From contig NZ_CP102847.1 in assembly GCF_013307435.2 (NCBI RefSeq), positions 174,489-238,488 of the forward strand: DNA of 64,000 nucleotides, written 5' to 3'. A program made the translations under genes and the position numbers. Origin of the DNA: Microvirga terrae. Lineage in GTDB: Bacteria; Pseudomonadota; Alphaproteobacteria; Rhizobiales; Beijerinckiaceae. Position 1 is the stretch's first letter; the number at the start of each line of letters is the position of its first letter. The notes under the pieces were generated by a model that made no database searches, was not told the origin of the DNA, and worked only from the letters and a program-made list of their open reading frames with translations. Shown in pieces: positions 26,504 through 34,351 of this stretch.

Positions 26504-26905
26504 ATGAGAGCGCGCAACTACCTAATGTCAGCTGCCCTCGTCGCAGTTGGCCTATTTTCGCTTCAGGCAGCCCAGGCTCAGCAGAACGTCACCCAGCGCA
26601 CCGATCTGGTGCAAAGCGACATCAGCCTGCCCGGTAAGGAAGTCCTTCAGGTACGGGTCGACTTCAATCCTGGCGTCGTTTCGATCAACCACAGGCACCC
26701 GGGCGAAGAAGTCGCCTACGTGCTTGAGGGCACTCTCGAGTATCAGCTCGAGGGCCGGCAGCCTGTCACCCTCACCGTGGGCCAGTCGCTGTTCATCCCG
26801 GCCGGAGTGGCCCATATCGCCAAGAACGTCGGCCCGGGCAAAGCCTCGGAGCTGGCGACTTACATCGTTACGAAGGGTGCCCCTCTCCTTGAGCCGGTGA
26901 AGTGA
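26504..26905 (+). CDS. secreted cupin-domain protein
   Basis: A 133-residue protein with a Sec signal peptide (M-R-A-R-N-Y-L-M-S-A-A-L, cut after A-Q-A). The mature part is one cupin barrel: H-R-H-P-G-E-E-V-A-Y-V-L-E-G, then G-Q-S-L-F-I-P-A-G-V-A-H. The histidines and Glu fit a metal-binding cupin of the periplasm. GGAAG precedes ATG 26504; the longer frame upstream is not used. Its stop overlaps the next start (GTGA), so the hydrolase is coupled to it. Confidence 0.88.
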   Translation: MRARNYLMSAALVAVGLFSLQAAQAQQNVTQRTDLVQSDISLPGKEVLQVRVDFNPGVVSINHRHPGEEVAYVLEGTLEYQLEGRQPVTLTVGQSLFIPAGVAHIAKNVGPGKASELATYIVTKGAPLLEPVK

Positions 26906-28254
26906 GTTCTCCGATGGACCTCGACATAGGGGAGGGCGCATTGGCATCCCATGAAACATCCGACAGTCGGCAGTTCTCGCGCCGTTCCCTGCTTTTGGGC
27001 GGTGCGGCGGTGGGACTGGCATCGGCCACTCTTCCATTGGCGGGCGCTTTGGCCTCAGACGGGGCTAGGAGACCCGCGCCCGACTGGATCCGCCCCTTTC
27101 AGGTGAATATCCCGGAGGCGGCGCTGGTTGATCTGCGCCTGCGGCTTGCCGCGACCCGATGGCCTGACGGCGAGACGGTGACCAACCGCTCGCAGGGCAT
27201 TCAACCCGATAAGTTGAAGCCCCTCGTGGATTATTGGCAGAGCGCCTACGATTGGCGTCAGGCCGAGGCCAAGCTGAATGCCTTGCCGCAGTTCGTGACC
27301 AATATTGATGGTGTGGACATCCACTTCATCCACGTACGCTCGCCTCACGACAATGCCTTGCCGCTGATCATGACCCATGGATGGCCTGGCTCCGTCTTCG
27401 AGTTGCTGAACCTGATCGGCCCGCTCACTGAGCCCACAGCCCATGGCGGCAAAGCCGAAGACGCATTTCATCTTGTGCTCCCGACCATTCCCGGATTCGG
27501 CTTCTCTCAGAAGCCCTCAGCCTCCGGCTGGAACCCGCAGCGTATCGCGGCGGCCTGGGACGTGCTGATGAAACGCCTCGGGTATCCGCGGTATGTTTCC
27601 CAAGGTGGGGACTGGGGGGCCATCATCAGCGACGCCTTGGGCCGTCAGGCACCTAACGGACTGCTGGCGATCCACGTCAACCGGGTAGAACGGGCTACCA
27701 CCTTCCCGCCGGATGCCGCTCAAGCTCTCAGGAGCGGCGGCCCTGGGCCGGACAACCTGTCCGCCGAGGAGAAGGTCATCTTCGAGGAAGCGCGCGATTT
27801 TCTGAACAATGGCTTCGGGTATGCCGCGATCATGGGCACCCGGCCTGAGACGATCGGATACGGGCTTGCGGATTCTCCCGTCGGCCTAGCTGCCTGGCTG
27901 TACGACAAGATCGCCGATTGGGTCTACACGCGGGGCGACCCCGAGGCGGCCCTCAGCAAGGACGCGATCCTCGACAACATCACGCTCTATTGGCTGACGA
28001 ATACCGGTCCATCGAGCGGGCGGATCTACTGGGAAAATGCTGCGCCCGGAGCGAAGCTGACGCCCGTCAAGGTTCCGGTGGCTGTGACAGTGTTTCCAGG
28101 CGAGGTCTACAAGCCGCCGAAGCATTGGCTGTCGCGGGCCTATCCGAACCTCATCTATTACAACCGCGTCGAGAAGGGTGGCCACTTTGCTGCCTGGGAA
28201 GAGCCGAAGCTCTTCAGCGAAGAGTTGCGAGCCGCCTTCAAGACCGTCCGCTGA
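26902..28254 (+). CDS. Tat-exported epoxide-hydrolase-family alpha/beta hydrolase
   Basis: A 450-residue protein from GTG 26902 (ATG 26914 is possible). A twin-arginine signal, F-S-R-R-S-L-L-L-G-G, is followed by an EHN domain (W-I-R-P-F-Q-V-N-I-P-E) and an alpha/beta hydrolase fold. The oxyanion motif is H-G-W-P-G-S-V-F-E-L, the nucleophile Asp is in G-G-D-W-G-A, and the late His is in G-G-H-F-A-A-W-E. This matches microsomal-type epoxide hydrolases, which open epoxides to diols, here probably in the periplasm. It is coupled to the cupin gene. Confidence 0.9.
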   Translation: MSSPMDLDIGEGALASHETSDSRQFSRRSLLLGGAAVGLASATLPLAGALASDGARRPAPDWIRPFQVNIPEAALVDLRLRLAATRWPDGETVTNRSQGIQPDKLKPLVDYWQSAYDWRQAEAKLNALPQFVTNIDGVDIHFIHVRSPHDNALPLIMTHGWPGSVFELLNLIGPLTEPTAHGGKAEDAFHLVLPTIPGFGFSQKPSASGWNPQRIAAAWDVLMKRLGYPRYVSQGGDWGAIISDALGRQAPNGLLAIHVNRVERATTFPPDAAQALRSGGPGPDNLSAEEKVIFEEARDFLNNGFGYAAIMGTRPETIGYGLADSPVGLAAWLYDKIADWVYTRGDPEAALSKDAILDNITLYWLTNTGPSSGRIYWENAAPGAKLTPVKVPVAVTVFPGEVYKPPKHWLSRAYPNLIYYNRVEKGGHFAAWEEPKLFSEELRAAFKTVR

Positions 28255-28262
28255 TGGAGATT

Positions 28263-28289
28263 GCCGAGCCAGCGATCTGCTGGCTCGGC
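28263..28289 (+). terminator. hairpin terminator after the epoxide hydrolase
   Basis: GCCGAGCCAGC, a GATCT loop and GCTGGCTCGGC form an 11-bp perfect stem, followed by a short T-rich stretch about 5 bp later. It begins 9 bp past the stop. Confidence 0.7.
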
Positions 28290-28321
28290 GATCGTTTTAA
28301 CGTCTCACGGAGGCGCACGAG

Positions 28322-28609
28322 GTGGAACATGAACTCGCGGCATCCCGGGCGGATCGGCCCGGCATGGAATTCGAAATGGACAACTCAGTGAATACGCAAG
28401 TGAAACGGAAAATCGCCTTCGCCTTGCTGATGGGCATCGTGACGACGGGTATTATCTCGTTTGCCATCCTGGCCCTCAACGTAGGCTTTTCGGAGACCTT
28501 CGCCCTCACGTGGCTGCGGTCATGGGGCATCGGGTACGTGATCGTGGTCCCCGTTATTCTCGTCGTCGGTCCATGGCTGCAGGCACAGGTCAACCGGATG
28601 ATTCAATGA
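28322..28609 (+). CDS. DUF2798 small inner-membrane protein
   Basis: A 95-codon frame; GTG 28322 follows GGAGG, but ATG 28364 or 28376 would give a shorter protein that still holds the full domain. The core reads K-I-A-F-A-L-L-M-G-I-V-T-T-G and W-L-R-S-W-G-I-G-Y-V-I-V-V-P, with two hydrophobic helices and the family end L-Q-A-Q-V-N. DUF2798 proteins have no assigned role. It precedes a secreted alpha/beta hydrolase by 29 bp and could be cotranscribed. Confidence 0.7.
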   Translation: MEHELAASRADRPGMEFEMDNSVNTQVKRKIAFALLMGIVTTGIISFAILALNVGFSETFALTWLRSWGIGYVIVVPVILVVGPWLQAQVNRMIQ

Positions 28610-28638
28610 AATCCCGAGGTCACTTGGAGGGACATGCT

Positions 28639-29592
28639 ATGCTCAAGCGTTCACTGTTTGTGATTTTTGGTCTGGCTCTTGGTTCCTCGACTGCTTGGGG
28701 CTGCGTCGACACATCTGCTGCGAAGGAACAGGCTATGGACATAGGTTTTGTTGACGTCGGTTCTGACATCACGCTCAGAAGGTTGAAAATGCAGAACTCA
28801 AGTCCCGGGGGAACAGTGCTTCTACTGCATGGTTTCCCGGAGACGCTGTGCGCCTGGACCGAAATATCGAGAGAGCTCTCCTCTGACTATGAAGTCCATG
28901 CCTTTGACTGGCCGGGCTACGGTCTTTCATCACGGCCCGCCGCCGATCAGTTCTCCTACTCGCCGAAGGACTATGCACGGGTCTTGGGCGAATACATCAA
29001 AAAATCCGGCATCGATACATCGAAGCTCACGATCTATGCGACTGACATCGGAGCCCTGCCAGCGCTTCTACTGGCCCTTGAGGATCCGAACGTCGCCAAG
29101 ACCATCATTGTTGGTGACTTCGCACCGTTCAACAGACCTCAATACATGCACGACAGATTGCAAGGCCTGAAGTCGGAGCCTTCGGCAAGTGCGACGCTTG
29201 CCGCCTATAAAACCAGGACCGGCGCGGAAATTCTTGATACCGCGGTAAGGGGAGGGCTGCCCAAAGAAGCGCAGTTTGAGGTTTCCGCTGGGTTCAAAGA
29301 TGACGTGTCCAGCAGTTGGAGCCATGGTGGAATGACACCGCCAGACGCCTTCTACCACTACTACTCCCACTTTACGCGAGATGAGGACTATCTCGAGGCG
29401 AACATTGGCAAGCTCAAGACGCCCGTGAGAGTGGTTTGGGGCGAGAAGGACATCTACATCACTAAGGAGATGGGGATCGAGTTTGCCAAGGCGATCAACG
29501 TGGACATCACTCTTCTGCCTGGTATCGGACACTACCCTCATCTTCAAAGCCCGAAGCAGACCGTTGAGGAGATCCGCGCCTCATTCCGATGA
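28639..29592 (+). CDS. secreted alpha/beta hydrolase, haloalkane-dehalogenase-like
   Basis: A 317-residue protein with an N-terminal export signal (M-L-K-R-S-L-F-V-I-F-G-L-A-L-G) and a Cys right after it in A-W-G-C, which could be a lipoprotein site, although the lipobox is poor. TTGGAGGG precedes the ATG. The fold shows L-L-H-G-F-P-E-T near residue 60, D-W-P-G-Y-G-L-S-S-R-P, the nucleophile in A-T-D-I-G-A-L-P, and the late G-I-G-H-Y-P-H. An Asp nucleophile suggests an epoxide hydrolase or dehalogenase activity. It is 29 bp behind the DUF2798 gene. Confidence 0.82.
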   Translation: MLKRSLFVIFGLALGSSTAWGCVDTSAAKEQAMDIGFVDVGSDITLRRLKMQNSSPGGTVLLLHGFPETLCAWTEISRELSSDYEVHAFDWPGYGLSSRPAADQFSYSPKDYARVLGEYIKKSGIDTSKLTIYATDIGALPALLLALEDPNVAKTIIVGDFAPFNRPQYMHDRLQGLKSEPSASATLAAYKTRTGAEILDTAVRGGLPKEAQFEVSAGFKDDVSSSWSHGGMTPPDAFYHYYSHFTRDEDYLEANIGKLKTPVRVVWGEKDIYITKEMGIEFAKAINVDITLLPGIGHYPHLQSPKQTVEEIRASFR

Positions 29593-29676
29593 CGGGCAGT
29601 ATCCGGAGGAAACGCGAGGCAATGTAAGGTAGCGCGTCATTGCCGCCGCGAACCCCAGCGCTCAGGCTGTCGGAGT

Positions 29677-29707
29677 ACGCCGAGCCACCTCGACAGAGGC
29701 TCGGCGT
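29677..29707. terminator. bidirectional terminator between convergent hydrolase genes
   Basis: ACGCCGAGCC and GGCTCGGCGT pair perfectly over 10 bp around an 11-bp loop, followed by TTTC. It lies between the stop at 29592 and the convergent stop at 29718. Confidence 0.65.
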
Positions 29708-29717
29708 TTCGCATTAA

Positions 29718-30767
29718 CTAAGCTCGATCAGCGTCAACAACAGCCTGAGCAAAGGCCTGCGGGGCCTCCTGAGGCAGATTGTGGCCAATCCCGCCAGTGA
29801 TCAGGCGATGCTCATACTTGCCGGAGAACTTCTTGGCATAGACAGCCGGATCCGGGTGAGGAGCGCCGTTCGCATCGCCTTCCAGGGTGATCGATGGGAT
29901 GCTGATCACGGGAAACTCAGCCAGCCGGCGCTCAAGCTCATCGTACTGGCGTTCGCCTTCAGCCAATCCGAGCCGCCAACGGTAATTGTGAATCGCGATT
30001 GAGACGTGATCCGGGTTGTCGAACGCGGCTGCGCTGCGGTTGAACGTGCCCTCGTCGAAGTTCCACTTCGGCGAGGCGAGTTGCCAGATCAGCTTGGCGA
30101 ACTCACGCCGATACTTCTCATATCCAAGCCGTCCGCGCTCCGTTGCAAAGTAGTACTGATACCACCATTGCAACTCGGCCTGGGGTGGCAAGGGCATTTG
30201 GTTCAGTGTTTGGCTGCCGATGAGATAGCCACTTACGGAGACCATCGCCTTGAACCGCTCCGGCCAGAGCACTGCGAGAATGTTGGCAGTTCGCGCACCC
30301 CAGTCGCAGCCGGCCACGACGGCCTTATCAATCTTCAGCGCGTCCATCAGGGCGATGATATCAACCGCGATCGCCGATTGTTGGCCGTTTCGGGGCGTTT
30401 CGGCCTTCAGAAACTGCGTGCTTCCATATCCGCGCAGGTAAGGCACGATCACCCGGTAGCCCGCCTCGGCGAGCAGCGGTGCCACATCCACATAGGTATA
30501 GATGTCGTAGGGCCAGCCGTGCAACAGGATTACTGGAGTGCCATCTGCAGGCCCCGCTTCCGCGTATCCTACATTCAGGACACCTGCCTGGACCTGCTTG
30601 AGCGAGGGAAAGGATGTATTTGTGCCGGGCTTGACCTGCGGCAGCCTAGGCGGTGTGTGGATCGCCTCCTGGGCCTGTGCGGCACCCACCCCAAGCTGGA
30701 CCGCCGCTGTTGTCAATGCAGCCAAGCCTACGAAGTGTCGCCGTGAGAAGTTGATTTGGTTTGCCAT
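29718..30767 (-). CDS. Tat-exported alpha/beta hydrolase
   Basis: A 349-residue protein from ATG 30767, preceded by GGGGAG; an upstream frame is ignored. The twin-arginine signal F-S-R-R-H-F-V-G-L-A-A-L lies at residues 6-17 and ends A-A-Q-A-Q. The mature part has L-L-H-G-W-P-Y-D near residue 90, the nucleophile Asp in G-C-D-W-G-A-R-T-A, and a late G-I-G-H-N-L-P-Q-E. It resembles epoxide hydrolases and haloalkane dehalogenases. It is divergent from ohr, and the shared promoter region carries the repeated boxes described at 30815. Confidence 0.87.
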   Translation of the reverse strand: MANQINFSRRHFVGLAALTTAAVQLGVGAAQAQEAIHTPPRLPQVKPGTNTSFPSLKQVQAGVLNVGYAEAGPADGTPVILLHGWPYDIYTYVDVAPLLAEAGYRVIVPYLRGYGSTQFLKAETPRNGQQSAIAVDIIALMDALKIDKAVVAGCDWGARTANILAVLWPERFKAMVSVSGYLIGSQTLNQMPLPPQAELQWWYQYYFATERGRLGYEKYRREFAKLIWQLASPKWNFDEGTFNRSAAAFDNPDHVSIAIHNYRWRLGLAEGERQYDELERRLAEFPVISIPSITLEGDANGAPHPDPAVYAKKFSGKYEHRLITGGIGHNLPQEAPQAFAQAVVDADRA

Positions 30768-30814
30768 CGATCTGCTCCCCTGAGATGAACCGGAGCTACA
30801 GAACAAAACAGTGT

Positions 30815-30923
30815 TGTATCCTCATTGTGTTCGCACGGATGCCTTTTGTAAGCTTATGTGTCTGGAGGACTGGACGGAACGTTTTCTTACAATTCGGGCT
30901 GATCTGCAAACATCCCGGATACG
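30815..30923. promoter_or_regulatory. direct-repeat boxes and 36-bp element between Tat hydrolase and ohr
   Basis: TGTATC at 30815 with a degenerate partner TGTGTT 11 bp on, then TGTAAG at 30847 and TGTGTC at 30857 with a 10-bp period. At 30888-30923 lies TACAATTCGG, 10 bp, AAACATCCCG, GATACG: the same length and nearly the same sequence as 34238-34273. This one region can serve the divergent hydrolase and ohr. Confidence 0.5.
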
Positions 30924-30987
30924 TAGATCCTGCATCTATTGGCTCCGCTGACAACACCAACATCAGCGATGCAAAGGAGCCGACACC

Positions 30988-31404
30988 ATGTCGAAGATTG
31001 AAAAGGTTCTCTACACCGGCAAGACTCGCACCACCGGCGGACGCGACGGGACATCCCGCAGCGACGACGGCCGTCTCGATATTCAGCTGTCCCACTTCGT
31101 TGGAAGGGGGAGTGGCACAAATCCCGAGCAGCTCTTCGCAGCCGGCTGGTCGGCCTGCTTCCTTGCCGCGATTGCCAAAGCGGCCTCCAAGAGGAAGGTT
31201 GAGCTTCCGAAAGACCACGCAATCAACGCAGAAGTCGATATCGGACAAACCGGTGATGCTGTCTTCCTCCAGGCTCGCCTCAATGTAAGCCTTCCGGGCA
31301 TCGAACCGGAGACGGCACGAGCCCTCGTCGATGAAGCCCACCAGACGTGCCCCTATTCCAAGGCCACGCGCGGCAACATCGATGTCGAAATCAATTTGAT
31401 CTAA
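30988..31404 (+). CDS. ohr: organic hydroperoxide resistance protein, Ohr/OsmC family
   Basis: A 138-residue protein of Ohr length with GGAG before ATG 30988. The two catalytic cysteines are in A-A-G-W-S-A-C-F-L-A-A (near residue 60) and H-Q-T-C-P-Y-S-K-A-T (near 125), and the N-terminal V-L-Y-T-G-K-T-R-T-T-G-G-R is characteristic of Ohr rather than OsmC. It reduces organic and lipid hydroperoxides with lipoyl-dependent electrons in the cytoplasm. No OhrR gene adjoins it, and control by the nearby two-component pair is suggested by the promoter boxes. Confidence 0.92.
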   Translation: MSKIEKVLYTGKTRTTGGRDGTSRSDDGRLDIQLSHFVGRGSGTNPEQLFAAGWSACFLAAIAKAASKRKVELPKDHAINAEVDIGQTGDAVFLQARLNVSLPGIEPETARALVDEAHQTCPYSKATRGNIDVEINLI

Positions 31405-31470
31405 GCCCAGCCCTGGCGGGGGCCTACAAACGGCCCGTTACCGAACAGCTGACCCTCTGAGGCGTGGAAG

Positions 31471-31494
31471 CCCCGTGGCATCAGAGCCACGGGG
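31471..31494 (+). terminator. hairpin terminator after ohr
   Basis: CCCCGTGGC and GCCACGGGG form a 9-bp perfect stem with an ATCAGA loop, 67 bp past the ohr stop. There is only a short T stretch after it. Confidence 0.6.
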
Positions 31495-31532
31495 TCTGAC
31501 ACTCCGAATTCCAGTCTAGAAAATCTGCCTTC

Positions 31533-31895
31533 GTGTTGGAGATCGTTATGGGTGTTCCCGTTTGGTTACGAGTTGGCGATGGCAGCGGTATGCCCCCATC
31601 CATGCGGCGGGCCCCTGGCTCAGTCTGGCTTATCGCCGACAGCTCCAGTCAGGTGGGACTCGCCGTGGCTAAGGACGTTGTCGAGCGCGGGCATCGAGTG
31701 ATCCTCGCAGCCCGCAACACAGCAGCAGTTCAGGATCTCGTCAGAGGATTTCCGAATACAACCCTTGTGGTTGCTCTGGATGGCGCGACGTCAGACGATG
31801 TTACTCGTATCGTCAGAGAAACCAAGGACCGGTTTGGGCCGATCGAGGTCCTCGTGAATACCCCGGGTGTTGGAAGTCTCCCATTCCTCGGCTGA
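31533..31895 (+). pseudogene. short-chain dehydrogenase fragment
   Basis: A frame of 120 codons in which residues ~30-115 resemble the N-terminal Rossmann half of an SDR: V-W-L-I-A-D-S-S-S-Q-V-G-L-A, R-V-I-L-A-A-R-N, and F-G-P-I-E-V-L-V-N-T-P-G-V-G where N-A-G would be expected. A stop follows at L-P-F-L-G, so the catalytic Tyr-Lys half is missing. The glycine-rich loop is altered too. It is a decayed gene truncated against the convergent histidine kinase. Confidence 0.6.
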
Positions 31896-31934
31896 GTGGC
31901 GAGCGCGCCCTTCCAGGTCAATCGCAGAGGTGGA

Positions 31935-33254
31935 TCAGCCGAGGACAATTTCCGCTGCAACGCCCCCACCGGACCTGTTTTTGAGACTGAGCGAGCCACC
32001 GATAGCCAACGCGAGTTGCTGGGCGATGGCGAGCCCTAGGCCCGTTCCGCCGGTATCTCGGTTTCGGGATTGCTCGAGGCGATAGAATGGCTGAAGAACG
32101 GCTTCGAGTTGCCCCTCCGGAATTCCCGGGCCGCGATCGCAGACGGCGATACAAATCTTTCCATCCGGCGTTCTGACTGTATCGACCTCTGCCTCTCCGG
32201 CGAATTTCAAGGCATTGTCGATCAGATTTGTCAGGATACGCCGAAGGGCGTGAGGGCGTGTTGTGATGACAGCATCAATGGTCCTAGGAACTGTCACAGC
32301 CTTCCCAGTGTCCTGATAATCGAAGACAATGCTCTCGACGAATGAGCCGATGTCAATCCGCGTCGGCTTTTCAACATTGCCGTGGGCCGTTCTGGCGTAG
32401 GCCACTCCCTCGTGCACAAGCCTCTCAATCTCTGAGAGGTCGCTGATCAATTTCTCCTTCTCCGGACCGTCCTCGGCGACCTCGGCACGAAGTTTCATGC
32501 GCGTAATGGGCGTCTGAAGGTCGTGAGAAATCGCGGCCAGGATCTGGACCCGCTCCTCGAGGTAATGCGCGATCCGATCCTGCATGGCGTTGAAGGCAGT
32601 CGCCGCATCGACGACCTCTGCCGGTCCTGTCTCATCAAGCCGAGCCGCATCCTTGCCGGGATTCAAGGTTTCAGCCGCCTTGGCGAGCCGGTGAAGCGGC
32701 CTTATCGCCGAGCGCACGGCAATCCAAGTGCACAACAGGAGAAGGCCGAGCTGTGCAACCAGAACATAGGGAAGCCATGAGGCGAGAGGCATGACCCTTG
32801 GCCGTAGGTCGATCGTCACTTGCGAGCCATCGCTGAGCGTTACATGGGCTTGAACACGTTGCCGTGGGCCAGGAATGGTCTCGACGGTAATCGGCAACCG
32901 ATGTCCCACCGCCGTCTGGATGGTTTCAGCGACCTCTTGGCCAAGCCCGGTCACTTCAGGAACACCGGGGAGACCCGGGCCGAGCTCATATCGATAGTTC
33001 CCCCGCTCCAGCATAGCGACCCATTGCTGGCGTTCGCCCGCCGGCAGGCGGTCGAGAAGGGCCAGAGAGATGCCGACGTCCTTCTCGAGATTGCCGAGCA
33101 TCATCGTCTTGGCTGCCGAGTAGCGTTCAAGGAACAGGACGCCAAACGACAGGGCGTGCGCCACGGCCAGCCCGGCGAAAAGGATGAGAAAGAGCCGCCA
33201 CCGCAAGGTTCGAGGCAGTCGGAAGACGGTGCGATGCCAGCCTTTGATGGTCAT
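31935..33254 (-). CDS. EnvZ-type sensor histidine kinase
   Basis: A 439-residue kinase with two membrane helices (about 20-40 and 165-185) around a periplasmic domain of roughly 120 residues, then a HAMP linker (I-R-P-L-H-R-L), HisKA with I-S-H-D-L-Q-T-P-I-T-R-M-K, and HATPase with N-L-I-D-N-A, D-R-G-P-G-I and T-G-L-G-L-A-I. It senses an envelope signal and phosphorylates the regulator encoded just upstream, whose stop overlaps its start as ATGA (33251-33254). Confidence 0.93.
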   Translation of the reverse strand: MTIKGWHRTVFRLPRTLRWRLFLILFAGLAVAHALSFGVLFLERYSAAKTMMLGNLEKDVGISLALLDRLPAGERQQWVAMLERGNYRYELGPGLPGVPEVTGLGQEVAETIQTAVGHRLPITVETIPGPRQRVQAHVTLSDGSQVTIDLRPRVMPLASWLPYVLVAQLGLLLLCTWIAVRSAIRPLHRLAKAAETLNPGKDAARLDETGPAEVVDAATAFNAMQDRIAHYLEERVQILAAISHDLQTPITRMKLRAEVAEDGPEKEKLISDLSEIERLVHEGVAYARTAHGNVEKPTRIDIGSFVESIVFDYQDTGKAVTVPRTIDAVITTRPHALRRILTNLIDNALKFAGEAEVDTVRTPDGKICIAVCDRGPGIPEGQLEAVLQPFYRLEQSRNRDTGGTGLGLAIAQQLALAIGGSLSLKNRSGGGVAAEIVLG

Positions 33255-34000
33255 TGCCGTGCCGTCGTTATCTCGACCGGCACCGCGAGGACATAACCTT
33301 CGCTGCGGACCGTCTTGATGTAGGCCGGCTCGCGGGCATCCTCGCGGAGGCGTTGCCGAAGTCTGCTGACGAGCAGGTCGATGGAACGGTCGAAGAGTTC
33401 GGCCTCACGTCCCTGCGTCAGGTTGAGCAGTTGATCACGGGAGAGAACCCGTTGCGGATGGTCGAGAAAGACACGGAGCAGGCGGTACTCGGCACCACTG
33501 AGCGCGACAGCCGTTCCCTCCTTGTCGAGGAGATGCCTCATCGTCGTATCGAGTTGCCATTCGCCAAACGTCAACAATTGACCGGCTTCTGTCACCTGCA
33601 GGTTGGGCGGCATCATTCGCGTGCGGCGGAGCACCGCCTTGATCCTGGCAAGCAGTTCTCGAGCAGCGAACGGCTTCACCAGATAATCATCGGCACCCAT
33701 CTCCAAGCCAACGATTTTGTCGGTGTCATCATTTCGTGCCGTCAGCATCAGGACGGGCGTGGATTTGTGCTTTCCGGCCCGGAGCTCTCGGCAGAGCACA
33801 AGTCCGTCGTCGCCGGGCATCATGATGTCGAGGACGATTAGGTCGACCCGGTTAGCCTCGAGAAATGACCGCATTTGCCGCCCATCCGCGGCGGCGGTGG
33901 CGCGCAGGCCGTTCTTCTTCAGGTAGTCGGCAACGAGTTCTCGTATCTCACGGTCATCGTCGACGATCAGGATGTGGTCTGTATGTTCCATGGCGGTCAC
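33251..34000 (-). CDS. OmpR-family response regulator
   Basis: A 249-residue protein (ATG 34000, or 33991) with a canonical receiver: I-L-I-V-D-D-D, phospho-Asp in V-L-D-I-M-M-P, T-A-R-N and V-K-P-F. The C-terminal winged helix has V-A-L-S-G-A-E-Y-R-L-L and R-S-I-D-L-L-V-S-R-L-R-Q-R-L. It is coupled to its kinase. The TGTATC direct repeat 66-81 bp upstream of its start suggests autoregulation, as OmpR-type proteins bind tandem repeats of 10-11 bp. Confidence 0.93.
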   Translation of the reverse strand: MTAMEHTDHILIVDDDREIRELVADYLKKNGLRATAAADGRQMRSFLEANRVDLIVLDIMMPGDDGLVLCRELRAGKHKSTPVLMLTARNDDTDKIVGLEMGADDYLVKPFAARELLARIKAVLRRTRMMPPNLQVTEAGQLLTFGEWQLDTTMRHLLDKEGTAVALSGAEYRLLRVFLDHPQRVLSRDQLLNLTQGREAELFDRSIDLLVSRLRQRLREDAREPAYIKTVRSEGYVLAVPVEITTARQ

Positions 34001-34065
34001 CGCAGAGGCTGCGGGACTACTTTAGCACTGCGTGCGGTTAGAATAGCCCTTTATCCTTCGAGATT

Positions 34066-34273
34066 TGTATCGAGCTGTATCCATCTCAGCCGAAGATACA
34101 AAAGCTGACAAGAATCCTGGCTGCGGGTTAATTCAACGGGCCTGTTACTGCGAGCTTGTGCAACTTAGTAACAAAGTGCTGGTGGGGGTTTCTTCAGAAG
34201 TTCAGCCACAGCAGCGATGGTTGCGACTACATTTCGATACAGTTCGGCCTGTCTCGGACATATCCCGGATACG
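34066..34273. promoter_or_regulatory. direct-repeat box and 36-bp element between the response regulator and dipZ-like genes
   Basis: TGTATC at 34066-34071 and 34076-34081, the same 10-bp repeat as at 26364. On the dipZ side, 34238-34273 carries TACAGTTCGG, 10 bp, ACATATCCCG, GATACG, with its end 78 bp before the dipZ-like start. The rest of the ~350-bp gap 34001-34351 has no supported gene. Confidence 0.55.
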
Positions 34274-34351
34274 TCAAGCTGAACAAATGTGAGCCAGTTT
34301 CAATCGCCGGCCAGTGCTTCAGCACATTGGCCGCGTCTGAGAGGCCCGGCC

